From Deltaproteobacteria bacterium (GTDB lineage Bacteria; Desulfobacterota; DSM-4660; Desulfatiglandales; Desulfatiglandaceae): 12,404 nucleotides of DNA. The notes below the pieces were generated by a model that searched no databases, was not told where the DNA came from, and saw nothing but the letters and a program-made list of their open reading frames with translations. This document shows positions 1 to 9,028 of the stretch, one piece after another; positions within the stretch are counted from its first letter, which is position 1; each line of letters starts with the position of its first letter. The stretch is taken from the NCBI GenBank assembly GCA_019307645.1, contig JAFDJF010000010.1, forward strand, positions 1-12,404. The letters run 5' to 3'. The position numbers and the translations under genes are program-made.

Positions 1-539
1 ACTTTATAACACAAGCCGTCGGGATGGGTGCCGAATTTGTTTTTGAAAAGGTCGTTGGCCATAATAATTTGGTAATTTTTGTTAATGCCGACCACGTAAT
101 CAGTAACGCTTTGCAAAAGGGCCTGGTACCTGGTTTCCGCTTCTTTGTATATCTTTTCTTCGTGTAGGATTTTCTGGTAAGCCTGCATTGTTTTTCCCAA
201 AAGATGTTCCATCTGAACAGGTTTACTCAGATAATCAAAGGCGCCAAGCTTAATGCCTTCCACACCGTCCCGAGTCGTCGCGAAACCGGTTAGGAGAATA
301 ACTTCAATCCGTGGGTATTTTTTTTTAATATGACCAAGGACTTCGAGTCCGTTCATGCCGGGCATTTTCACATCCAGTATCACAACGTCGATGGGTTCCT
401 TGTCGAGTATAGATAAGCACTCTCGTCCGCTTACCGCCTGTGTGGGGGTAATACCCCGTTTGCTCAATACCTTAGCGAGGCCTCTGAGGAAAACTTCTTC
501 GTCGTCAACTAAAAGGAGCTTTACGTCTTTCGTATTCAT
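1..539 (-). CDS. Response regulator receiver-PAS protein, 3' part outside window
   Basis: The reverse strand encodes about 179 residues before the window edge cuts the gene. Residues 6-120 form a CheY-like receiver domain: acidic pair D12-D13, phospho-acceptor D56 in the motif LDVKMPGMNGLEV, T84 after a hydrophobic strand (VILLTGF), and K106 in the SKP motif. A charged helical linker (about 110-133) leads into a PAS domain starting near residue 135 (ALLQSVTDYVVGINKN). The missing C-terminus could be a histidine kinase, a diguanylate cyclase, a sigma-54 activator or more PAS domains, so the output is unknown. Another in-frame ATG lies eight codons upstream (560); neither start has a strong ribosome binding site, and I chose 539 because it begins right before the first receiver strand. 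The gene is divergent from the hdr operon and could be a sensor for it, but that is only positional inference. Confidence 0.9.
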   Translation of the reverse strand, partial: MNTKDVKLLLVDDEEVFLRGLAKVLSKRGITPTQAVSGRECLSILDKEPIDVVILDVKMPGMNGLEVLGHIKKKYPRIEVILLTGFATTRDGVEGIKLGAFDYLSKPVQMEHLLGKTMQAYQKILHEEKIYKEAETRYQALLQSVTDYVVGINKNYQIIMANDLFKNKFGTHPDGLCYK

Positions 540-590
540 TTGCCAGATACTTTGTTCCATTCCGGTTATGTGGGCATCCTCAGCTCAATC

Positions 591-618
591 ATTATCCCAC
601 CTAATTCAAACCTTCCAA
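591..618 (-). promoter_or_regulatory. Candidate sigma-70-type promoter for the response regulator
   Basis: Read on the minus strand, TTGGAA (bases 618-613) is separated by 16 bases from GATAAT (596-591). The -10 element differs from consensus at one base and the -35 at two. Transcription would begin roughly 45 bases before the ATG at 539. This is seen by eye only, and chance matches in AT-rich DNA are common. Confidence 0.3.
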
Positions 619-670
619 TTACACCATAAACGTCCTGGACGATCAAGCAGATTAAAATTGGAAATATTAC

Positions 671-698
671 TTGACAAGAAACCCACAATTTCTATAGA
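671..698 (+). promoter_or_regulatory. Candidate sigma-70-type promoter for the hdr-mvhD-fdh cluster
   Basis: A perfect TTGACA (671-676) is followed after 16 bases by TATAGA (693-698). The predicted start of transcription near 705 gives a leader of about 70 bases before the hdrA1 ATG at 778. It is the only good -35/-10 pair I see upstream of hdrA1 on this strand. Confidence 0.45.
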
Positions 699-708
699 TA
701 AAGTCGCT

Positions 709-724
709 TGTGACTTTTTTCACT
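709..724 (+). promoter_or_regulatory. CRP/FNR-family-like operator
   Basis: TGTGA-N6-TCACT occupies 709-724 and matches the CRP-type consensus TGTGA-N6-TCACA at nine of ten positions. It lies just downstream of the predicted -10 element, so if that promoter is right a bound regulator would act as a repressor or roadblock. The same bases overlap a small hairpin (AAAGTC 700-705 with GACTTT 712-717) followed by a T run, which is an alternative explanation as an RNA leader structure. Which CRP/FNR family member might bind is unknown. Confidence 0.35.
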
Positions 725-777
725 TCTTTATTCTAAATCAGACAAGGTGACAGGTTTTCATTGATGAGGAGTCAATA

Positions 778-3700
778 ATGGAATCAGTAACGGCCCAAAA
801 TGGACAGGGTGCCGTGATGGTAGTTGGTGGTGGGATTGCCGGGATGCAGGCAGCCCTGGATCTAGCCGATTCAGGCTTTTTTGTTCATCTAGTGGAAAAA
901 TCTCCGGCCATTGGTGGGGTTATGGCTCAACTGGACAAAACCTTTCCCACCAATGACTGTGCCATGTGAATTATCTCGCCAAAACTGGTCGAGGTCGGCC
1001 GGCATATCAACATACAATTACATACCTGCTCAAATGTTGAAGGCATCAAGGGAGAAGCGGGGAATTTCCATGTAAGTCTCCATAAATTCCCCCGATTTAT
1101 TGACCCCGAAGCATGCACTGCCTGTGGCGACTGCGCAGAGGTCTGCCCTGTCATCAGGCCAAGTGAATATGACATGACTTTGGTGGGTCGCAAGGCTGCG
1201 TATAAGCCATACGCCCAGGCCATTCCCGGTGCCTTTGCAATAGAGAAACTGGATACGGCCCCGTGCAGGATGGCTTGCCCGGCCAATTTGAATGTTCAAG
1301 GCTATGTGCAGATGGTGAAAGAGGGTAAGTACAGGGAAGCCGTTGAGATTATCATGAGGGACCTGCCTTTCCCGGGTGTGCTGGGTCGTGTCTGCCCCCA
1401 TGCATGTGAGAAAAGCTGTCGACGCCTTGAACTGGATGAGTCGATTTCAATCCGTGAACTTAAAAGATTTGCTGCTGACCATACCGACCTCAATGACATT
1501 CCAGTTCCCGAGGTAACACCACGGGATGAGAAAGTAGCCATTATTGGTTCCGGTCCTGCAGGTCTTACTGCAGCGTATTTTCTGGCTTTGGATGGTTATC
1601 AGGTGAGTGTTTATGAATCCATGCCAGAGGCCGGCGGCATGATGCGGTATGGCATCCCTGAGCATCGTTTGCCAAGAACCGTATTGGATGCTGAGATCGA
1701 AAATCTTAAACGTTATGGCATTGAGATCCATATCAACACAGTTATTGGGTCTGATCTTACTATCGAAGAACTTCAAAAACATGGCGCAAAGGCTATTTTT
1801 GTGGGCGCTGGAGCATGGAAGGGTTTAAAGCTCCGGATACATGGAGAAGAGGCCGAGGGTGTCACGGATGTCACCACTTTTCTGAGAGATGTTCAACTGG
1901 GAAAACTTAAAAAACTGCAAGGGAAGGTTGTAGTAATCGGCGGTGGGCATTCTGCACTCGATGGCGCCCGTGTTGCTCTCCGTTTGGGTGCAGATGAGGC
2001 CCATATCATTTATCGCAGATCTCGATTGGAAATGCTCGCAGAACCGGAGGAAATAGAAGAAGCTGAAAAAGAAGACGTCAAAATTCATTTCCTGGCGGCC
2101 CCAATAAGAATCTCAAAGGAAAACGGCAACGTTTCTGGAATCGAATGTATCCGTACACGCCTGACTGAGCCGGATACCACTGGGAGACGGAAACCTATTC
2201 CGGTTGAGGGCTCAGAGTTTTTTATTGAATCGGATTACATTATCCCGGCTATTGGCCAGGAACCTGATCTTGATTTTTTGCATGCGAAATCAAATCTGGA
2301 GATTTCTAAGTGGAATCTCCTGGTGGTCAATCCCGAGACACTGCAGACCAACATTGCCGGGATATTTGCAGGAGGGGATGTGATTACCGGGCCTGCCACT
2401 GTGATTGAGGCGGTCGATGCTGGAAAAAGGGCTGCAAAATATATGGCCAAGTATTTGCAGGGAGAAGAGCTGCCCACTGAATGGCTTGAGGAAGCACCTA
2501 TGGGGGACAACTGGGTTGATGTTCCGCTTGATGAACCTGTCAAACCCCGACTAAGCGTTCCAACCATGCCCATAGAAAAAAGACTTTCCGGATTTGAAGA
2601 GGTTAACCTTGTTGCCAATGAGGAAGCCGCTAAAGCAGAGGCAGAACGATGCATAAACTGTGGCGGGTGTTGTGAATGTTATGAATGTGTAAAATCCTGC
2701 AAGGCCGAAGCTGTCACCTTTGAAACACACGCAGAGAAAGAAGAAATCCTTTCAATAAATGTGGGTTCAGTGATATTGGCGCCCGGTTTTGAAGCATTTG
2801 ACCCAGGCGCATTTCAGAACTATCAGTATGCCGCCTTTGCGAATGTCGTTACAAGCATGGAGTATGAGCGTATTTTGAGTGCAACAGGCCCATATCAGGG
2901 TCATCTGGTCCGTCCGTCAGACCATAAAGAACCGCAGAAGATTGCCTGGCTCCAGTGTGTGGGATCCAGGGACATCAACAAGTGTGACCATCCCTATTGT
3001 TCTTCAGTCTGTTGTATGTATGCGGTGAAGGAAGCGGTGATATCCAAGGAACATGCGGATTATGATTTGGATGCCGCCATATTCTTTATGGACATGCGGA
3101 CCTATGGCAAGGACTTTGAGAGGTACTATGACCGGGCCAGGGAGAATCAGGGCGTAAGGTTCATCCGTTCCCGCATTCATACAATCGAAGAAGATCCTGA
3201 AACCAAAGACTTAACCATCAGGTATGTAGACGAAAACGGTGAGCTTCAGATTGAGACATTTGACATGATGGTGCTTTCCGTCGGCATGGAGACGCCCAGG
3301 GAACTCATTGATACGGCAAAAAACCTTGATATTGAGCTTGATTCTGACAACTTTGTTCACACGGGAATCTTTAACCCTGTGGAGACATCTCGCAAGGGAA
3401 TTTATGTCTGTGGCGCGTTCCAGGAGCCCAAGGATATCCCCTATTCGGTTATGGAAGCAAGTGCTGCCGCGTGCGGGGCGGAAGCAATTCTTTCTGCTGC
3501 CCGCGGCACGCTCGTCAAAGAAAGGGTCTATCCTGAAGAGAAGGATGTATCATCCGAAAAGCCCCGCATCTGCATTTTCGTGTGCAACTGCGGTGTGAAT
3601 ATTGGGGGGATTGTTGACGTACCAAAAGTCGCTGAATATGCGCACACCCTTCCTGGCGTGGTTTATGTGGAGGAAAACCTTTTTACCTGCTCCCAGGACA

Positions 3701-5226
3701 CCCAGGAAAAGATGAAAGAGGTTATTGCTAAGGAAGGTTTGAACCGTGTGATTGTGGCTGCCTGTACCCCGCGGACCCATGAGCCTCTATTTCAGGAAAC
3801 TTTAAGGGATGCAGGGTTAAACAAATACCTCTTTGAAATGGCCAACATCCGCAATCAGTGCTCCTGGGTTCACAGCAAGGAAAAGGAAGATGCAACAGAG
3901 AAGGCAAAGGACCTGGTACGTATGGCAACAGCCAGGTCACAGTTGATTCAGCCACTTCTTCAGCCGACCATATCGGTGGACAGCAAAGCATTGGTGATTG
4001 GCGGCGGGATTTCCGGAATGATGGCTGCCCTTGGGCTCGCTGATCAGGGGTTTCGCACCTATCTTATTGAACAATCAAATGAACTGGGCGGAAATGCCCT
4101 TAGCCTGGTTAAGAGCTGGCGGGGGGATGAGGTTTCAGAAAAGTTGAAAGAGATGATAAGCCGGGTGGAAGGTCATTCTCTGATAGATGTATATATGAAC
4201 GCCACCATCAAGGAAGCTGTGGGCTTTGTTGGAAATTATGAGACCACGATATCTCAAGGGGGAAAGGATACCATGCTTAAGCATGGTGCGGTGATTGTAG
4301 CTGTGGGTGCCAGGGAATATAAGCCCACGGAATATCTTTATGGTGAAGACAAGAGGGTCATGACCCATCTGGAGCTGGATGAAGCCTTTAAAAAGGGTGA
4401 GGTCTCCGGCATCAAGAACGCTGTATTTATTCAGTGTGTAGGTTCGCGAGAGCCTGAGAGGCCTTATTGCTCCAAAGTGTGCTGCACGCATACGGTAAAA
4501 TCGGCCTTGAAGCTCAAAGAAATGGAGCCTGATGCGAATGTATATGTGCTTTACCGTGATATTCGGACCTACGGTCAGAGGGAGGAGCTCTACAAAGAGG
4601 CAAGGGACTGCGGAGTTTTGTTTGTCCGGTACAGTCTCGAAAAAAAGCCCAGGGTTGAAAAAGCCGATGCCGGGATAACAGTTACGATTAAAGATCACAT
4701 ACTCCAGCGTGACATTGCGATTAACCCTGATTTGGTGGTACTTGCCGCAGGCATTATCCCTCATGACAATGAGCCCTTGGCGCAGATTTTCAAGTTGTCT
4801 TTGAATGAGGAAGGGTTTTTCATGGAAGCGCATGCCAAACTGAGGCCTGTTGAGTTCGCAACAGATGGTGTTTTCATGGCCGGCATGGCGCATTATCCCA
4901 AGCCTATTGAAGAGAGCATTGCTCAGGCAAAGGCAGCAGCCTCCAGGGCAGCCGTTGTGCTATCGAATGAAAGCCTTACCGTTGAAGGTGTTGTCTCTCA
5001 CGTGAATGAGCATTACTGTGTGGGTTGTGGTATGTGTGAGGATGTCTGCCCTTACAGCGCCATCGCTCTTGTGGAACGTGAAGATGGTGAGAAGGTATCC
5101 CATGTAGAAGCGGCCTTGTGCAAGGGATGCGGGGCATGTTCTGTGGCCTGCCCTACGGGGGCTGCGTCCATTTTCCATTATGATGACCTGGAAGTGTTGA
5201 GCATGGTGGAGACGGCATTTGAGTGA
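778..5226 (+). CDS. hdrA: Selenocysteine-containing HdrA fusion with inserted NfnB/GltD module (1482 aa)
   Basis: This is a multi-flavin, iron-sulfur electron-transfer protein of the heterodisulfide reductase A family, presumably cytoplasmic and the bifurcating core of the complex. The start ATG follows GAGGAG (766-771). Module 1: FAD Rossmann motif GGGIAG 17-22; loop TFPTNDCAM then UGA (967-969) read as Sec64, then IISPK; a [4Fe-4S] motif C113/C116/C119/C123. An NfnB/GltD-like segment follows: Cys 163, 167, 206, 210 and 214, FAD motif GSGPAG 257-262, NAD(P)H motif GGGHSA 388-393 with a downstream YRRSR that suggests NADPH, and FAGGD 530-534. Then come a Cys-rich cluster (625-641) and the HdrA element QCVGSRD with C727, C741 and C745-C746. 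Module 2, from about residue 929, is a second HdrA: CNCG 936-939, GGGISG 1075-1080, C1220/C1231/C1235/C1236, and two C-terminal [4Fe-4S] motifs at 1414-1424 and 1448-1458. Module 2 lacks the NDC-Sec loop. The frame is open apart from the single UGA. The gene ends in TGA, 15 bases before mvhD1. Confidence 0.93.
985..1002 (+). promoter_or_regulatory. Bacterial SECIS hairpin for hdrA1 Sec64
   Basis: Fifteen bases after the UGA, CTGGTC (985-990) pairs with GGCCGG (997-1002), including two G-U pairs, around the loop GAGGTC. The loop carries the GGUC tetranucleotide found in the apical loop of the E. coli fdhF SECIS. A competing fold (CTCG-CCA with TGG-CGAG) exists just upstream, so the structure is not certain. 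Confidence 0.6.
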
Positions 5227-5241
5227 TTAAGGAGAAACTTC

Positions 5242-5661
5242 ATGACAGAAGAATTCGAACCGAAGATCGTGACATTTGCATGCAACTGGTGTGCGTATTC
5301 TGCTGCCGATCTGGCAGGCGTGAGCCGTTTTCAGTATCCGCCTAATATGCGGATCATCCGGGTGATGTGCTCCGGCAGGGTGAATCCCAACTTTATCCTG
5401 AAGGCATTCGAATCAGGTGCTGACGGGGTGCTGGTGGCTGGGTGACACATCGGAGACTGTCATTACCTGGACGGTAATGTAAAGGCCGAGAAGATGTTTG
5501 AGATGACCCGGGAGCTGGTTAAGATCCTTGGCATAGATTTATCAAGGCTTCGGCTTGAATGGATCTCGGGGGCAGAGGGGATACGGTTTGCCGAGGTCGC
5601 CAGAGAATTTACCGAGCAGATTAAATCCATCGGACCATCTGCGCTTAAAAGAGTAGCGTGA
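5242..5661 (+). CDS. mvhD: Selenocysteine-containing MvhD/FrhD-family iron-sulfur protein (139 aa)
   Basis: MvhD-family proteins carry a [2Fe-2S] cluster and pass electrons between a hydrogenase or formate dehydrogenase and HdrA. The frame shows the family pattern: CNWC at 14-17, VMCSG with C43, GADGVLVAG followed by UGA (5443-5445, Sec68), then HIGDCHY with C73. The UGA sits exactly where the family has the Cys of the G-C-H-x-G-x-C-H-Y motif. The frame continues 71 codons past it to TGA at 5659-5661, giving a normal family length. AAGGAGA at 5229-5235 is a strong ribosome binding site six bases before the ATG. The gene directly follows hdrA1, so it is likely that HdrA's adaptor. Its paralogue mvhD2 also has Sec at the position of Cys17 here. 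Confidence 0.93.
5461..5479 (+). promoter_or_regulatory. Bacterial SECIS hairpin for mvhD1 Sec68
   Basis: CATTACC (5461-5467) and GGTAATG (5473-5479) form a perfect seven-pair stem with the loop TGGAC, starting 15 bases after the UGA. The stem is encoded by the codons for the conserved HYLxGN peptide, so RNA and protein constraints overlap. Confidence 0.6.
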
Positions 5662-5690
5662 GAGAGGGTTTACTCTAACACGTTTTTGTT
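5657..5690 (+). terminator. Attenuator- or terminator-like hairpin after mvhD1
   Basis: CGTG (5657-5660) pairs with CACG (5679-5682) and AGAG (5663-5666) with CTCT (5673-5676), separated by a two-by-two internal loop, with a six-base apical loop. It is followed directly by TTTTTGTT. The structure overlaps the mvhD1 stop codon. The stem is short and interrupted, so partial termination is more plausible than a strong stop. The rest of the 109-base gap before hdrA2 shows no convincing -35/-10 pair. Confidence 0.4.
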
Positions 5691-5770
5691 CGAAGTTTTA
5701 TGCAACGTTAGGGTTTAAATAAACAGTTTTCCAAAGATCGTTAATCAACAATCTTCAATGGAGTAGGATT

Positions 5771-7306
5771 GTGAGTAAAGACATGCTTGTTATTGGGGGT
5801 GGCATTGCGGGGATACAGTCGTCATTGGATCTTGCCGAAATGGGCTTTAAAGTGCATCTTGTAGAACAATTGCCCAGTATTGGCGGGAAAATGGCGCAGC
5901 TGGACAAGACTTTCCCCACCAACGACTGCGCCATCTGAATACTCTCGCCCAAAATGCTGGATGTCGGTCGACATCCCAACATTGAGCTCCTGGCCTACAG
6001 TGAAGTTGAAAAGATTGAGGGCCAGGCAGGCGATTTTAAGGTTACGGTCCGTAGGAAGGCACGGTACGTTGAAGAAGACAAATGCACAGGCTGCGGTGCA
6101 TGTAAGGAGAAGTGTCCGACAGTCGTTTCTGATGCATTTAATGAAGGTTTAGGAGAACGCAGGGCAATATACAGCTGGTTTGCTCAGGGTATCCCTTCTA
6201 CGCATACGATTGATCCGGATCACTGCAGACAGCTTAACGGGAAAAAATGCGGCATATGCAAAAAAATCTGTAAGGCGGATGCCATTAATTTTGACCAGCA
6301 AGACAAAATTGTGGACCTGGATGTTGGTGCCATTATTGTAGCAACCGGTTACGATGTATTTGACCCGTCTCAGATTCCTGAATATCAATATGCACAGATT
6401 CCTAATGTCGTGACGGCCATGGAGTTTGAAAGGCTTCTGAGCGCAAGTGGTCCCACAGGCGGGCATCTGGATCGGCCGTCTGATCTTGCCATTGAATCTG
6501 ATATTGAAGCGCTTGAAAAGAAGGCCAGGAAATCTCAGAAGATGATTGACAAGTTTGAAGAAAAGTATGGTGAAAGCTCTGCCGAGTTTTACGAAAAGTG
6601 TCGGAAGGGTGAATTTAAGGACGACGAAGACCGCAAAAAATGGGCAGACAAGTATGCAGTTCATCTGGAAATAATGGAACCGCTCGAAGCCTTGAAAAAG
6701 AAAGCTGAAGGTTTTTCAGTGGCCAAGAAACTGGCATTTATCCAGTGTGTGGGTTCCAGGGACTTTCGCTTCTACCCGTTCTGCTCAGGTTATTGCTGCA
6801 TGCACTCCATCAAGGAAGCCATTATTGCCCATGAGCACGAATCAGAAACCACCTCTACTATCTTTGGAATGGACATCCGTGCTGTTGGAAAAGGTTTCGA
6901 AGAATACAAGGTAAGAGGCGGAAACAATTCAAACATCAGTTATGTCCGTGGTCGTGTGGCGGAGATTAGGAAAGGTACTGATAACAATCCCATAGTGGTC
7001 TACGAAGATACGCGCGAAAGAAAAGTCAAAAGCGAGGGATATGATCTGGTAATCCTGGCAACGGCATGTGCACCCAACAAAGGTATGGTCCGGTTGGCTG
7101 AAATACTGGATATTGAAATTGATAATTTTGGGTTTTACAAGACGAGCGCTGAACAACCTCTGGACACCGCCAGGCATGGTATTTTTGTATGTGGCTGTGC
7201 TCACGGGCCTATGGATATTCCTGAATCTGTGGCTCAGGCCAGCAGCGCAGCGGCCAGGGCGGTTCAGATTCTGACAGCTTCTGAAGAGATGCGTCAGGCA
7301 TCATAA
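5771..7306 (+). CDS. hdrA: Selenocysteine-containing HdrA, N-module type (511 aa)
   Basis: This is an FAD- and iron-sulfur-containing HdrA homologue matching module 1 of the large hdrA1 protein but without its NfnB insertion. The GTG start is preceded by GGAG (5760-5763). FAD motif GGGIAG is at 9-14. The loop TFPTNDCAI ends in UGA (5936-5938, Sec56), followed by ILSPKM. Ferredoxin-like motifs are C105/C108/C111/C115 and C152/C160/C163/C167. The family element QCVGSRD then YPFCSGYCC is near 324-345. Between the usual RPSD and the QCVGSRD strand lies a Lys/Glu-rich helical insert of about 70 residues (roughly 242-312), absent from hdrA1. The protein ends after the FAD-domain helix and has no C-terminal ferredoxin domain; hdrA3, 14 bases downstream, supplies that part. 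The pair probably acts as a heteromer. An ATG at 5783 is a possible alternative start but would cut into the first strand of the FAD fold. Confidence 0.92.
5959..5976 (+). promoter_or_regulatory. Bacterial SECIS hairpin for hdrA2 Sec56
   Basis: GGATGTC (5959-5965) and GACATCC (5970-5976) form a perfect seven-pair stem capped by GGTC, 20 bases after the UGA. The loop shares GGUC with the hdrA1 and fdhA hairpins, although the flanking codons differ. Confidence 0.65.
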
Positions 7307-7320
7307 AGGGAACTGGTATC

Positions 7321-9009
7321 ATGAGTGATAAATCAACAGAAAAAAACGAAGCGCCGGAAGACATCCGAATCGGAGTATTCATCTGTGATTGCGGCACCAA
7401 TATTGCCGGTCACCTGGATTGTGAGGCTGTGACAGACTATGCGGCCTCTCTTCCTGGCGTTGTTTATGCAAAAGAAAATCTATATACATGCTCGGAATCT
7501 GGGATAGGTGAAATCCAAAACGGTATCAAAGAGCATAATCTGAATCGCGTTGTTGTGGCATCCTGCTCCCCTCGCACACATCAGCCCCTTTTTCAGAGTT
7601 CCTGCTCCCAGGCGGGAATGAATCCGTATCTGTTTGAAATGGCCAATATCCGGGACCAGTGCTCCTGGGTGCATATGCAGCAGCGGGAGGGCGGCACTGA
7701 AAAGGCCAAAGATCTCGTCCGGATGGCAGTGGCCAAAGCCGCATTTCTTGAACCCCAAAAGGATATCGAGGCCTCACTGGTTGCCAGGACTCTGGTGATT
7801 GGCGGTGGTGTGGCAGGGCTGTCTGCTGCGGAATGCCTGGGCGGCATGGGAATTGAAGTGATTCTTGTAGAGCAGACTTCTGAACTGGGGGGTCTCATAA
7901 GACAAGTAGACCGCTTGGGACCAGAAGGAGATAAGGCCGATGAGCGCCTTTCCGCTCTTATTGAAAGCCTGGAGTCAAAACCCAATGTGACTATTTATAA
8001 AGACGCTAAAGTGGATGCCATGGGAGGTTATATCGGGAACTATGATATTACCATCCGTCCAAAGGAGGGGGAGTCGTTCCAGGAAAAAGTCGGATGCATT
8101 GTGGTGGCAACCGGTGCGGTCCCTCTTATACCCGAAGGGATTTTCGGTTATGATGGAAAGACGGTTATTACACAGATGCAACTGGAGCAGCTGCTTAAAA
8201 ATAACACATTTGATGCCAAGAATATTGTGATGATCCAGTGTGCCGGGGCCCGGTCTGAAGAGCGTGAGTACTGTTCGAGGATCTGCTGCATGATTGCGGT
8301 AAAAAACGCGCTGTTCATCAAAGAACGAAACCCTGATGCGACCGTCCACATCCTGTATCGGGACATGCAGATGTATGGAACCCAAAAAGAACAAATGTTG
8401 TGGGACGCCCGCGGCGAAGGGATTCGGTTTCATACGTATGACCCGGATGAGCCGCCGGTGGTGGAAAACGGGAAGGTACGTTTATATCAACCTTTGATGG
8501 GAGAGACGCAGGAGATCCCGTATGACCAGGTAGTCCTTTCCACCCCCTTGATTCCCCGCAAAGATGCGCCTGATATCGCTCAATTGATGAGAGTGCCGGT
8601 CGACCAAAACAATTTCTTTTTGGAGGCCCATGCCAAGCTGCGGCCTTTGGATTTTGCCACAGACGGCATTTTTTTGTGTGGCTCTGCGCGTTATCCGGCC
8701 ACAGTGGAAGAAGCCAGGTCTCAGGGTTTAGGTGCTGCTTCAAGAGTCGCCACCATTCTGTTTAAAGACAAGCTGGTTATAAGCGCCATAGTGGCTGAAA
8801 TAGACCCGGAGTCCTGTGTCGGATGTCTGGGATGCCAGGAGATGTGCCCGTACGAAGCCATTGAGTTTAATCCGGAGAAAAACATTTGCTATGTGAACAG
8901 GATTCTTTGCAAAGGCTGTGGTTGTTGCGCCTCCACGTGTCCTTCTCACAGCGCTCAACTCAAGGGCTATAAACCTCAACAGCTTATGGCGCAGATCAGA
9001 GCTCTATGA
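7321..9009 (+). CDS. hdrA: HdrA family protein, C-module type with two C-terminal ferredoxin motifs (562 aa)
   Basis: This is an HdrA homologue with the same order as the last 550 residues of the hdrA1 protein. The N-terminal HdrA domain has CDCGTNIAG (C22, C24) and ANIRDQCSW (C114). The FAD Rossmann motif GGGVAG is at 161-166. The family cysteine set is C307, C318, C322 and C323 (QCAGARSEEREYCSRICC). Two C-terminal [4Fe-4S] motifs are C499/C502/C505/C509 and C530/C533/C536/C540. The NDC-Cys/Sec loop of the N-module HdrAs is missing, and no in-frame UGA occurs before the true stop TGA at 9007-9009. AAGGGA (7306-7311) precedes the ATG. It lies 14 bases after hdrA2 and 19 bases before mvhD2; the ferredoxin tail is the likely contact to ferredoxin or another partner, by analogy with HdrA of methanogens. 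Confidence 0.93.
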   Translation: MSDKSTEKNEAPEDIRIGVFICDCGTNIAGHLDCEAVTDYAASLPGVVYAKENLYTCSESGIGEIQNGIKEHNLNRVVVASCSPRTHQPLFQSSCSQAGMNPYLFEMANIRDQCSWVHMQQREGGTEKAKDLVRMAVAKAAFLEPQKDIEASLVARTLVIGGGVAGLSAAECLGGMGIEVILVEQTSELGGLIRQVDRLGPEGDKADERLSALIESLESKPNVTIYKDAKVDAMGGYIGNYDITIRPKEGESFQEKVGCIVVATGAVPLIPEGIFGYDGKTVITQMQLEQLLKNNTFDAKNIVMIQCAGARSEEREYCSRICCMIAVKNALFIKERNPDATVHILYRDMQMYGTQKEQMLWDARGEGIRFHTYDPDEPPVVENGKVRLYQPLMGETQEIPYDQVVLSTPLIPRKDAPDIAQLMRVPVDQNNFFLEAHAKLRPLDFATDGIFLCGSARYPATVEEARSQGLGAASRVATILFKDKLVISAIVAEIDPESCVGCLGCQEMCPYEAIEFNPEKNICYVNRILCKGCGCCASTCPSHSAQLKGYKPQQLMAQIRAL

Positions 9010-9028
9010 TGAGACATGAGGATACACC

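Noticed and set aside
355..750. 131-codon plus-strand open frame across the response regulator and divergent intergenic region
   Set aside because: It overlaps the receiver domain in antisense and then the promoter region; the translation is low-complexity without recognisable motifs.
4135..4893. 252-codon open frame on the minus strand
   Set aside because: It lies antisense to the clearly conserved second HdrA module, resembles no family I know, and has no convincing start region. It is a shadow of coding sequence.
1174..5226. hdrA1 starting at the ATG at 1174
   Set aside because: The frame continues upstream past Sec64 to a good FAD-binding N-terminus with a ribosome binding site at 766-771; starting at 1174 would remove the first FAD motif and a ferredoxin motif.
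5224..5270. SECIS-like hairpin after the hdrA1 stop codon (CTTC-ATGACA-GAAG)
   Set aside because: Only four base pairs, and the loop would contain the mvhD1 start codon. The TGA is followed by a strong ribosome binding site, so it is a normal stop.
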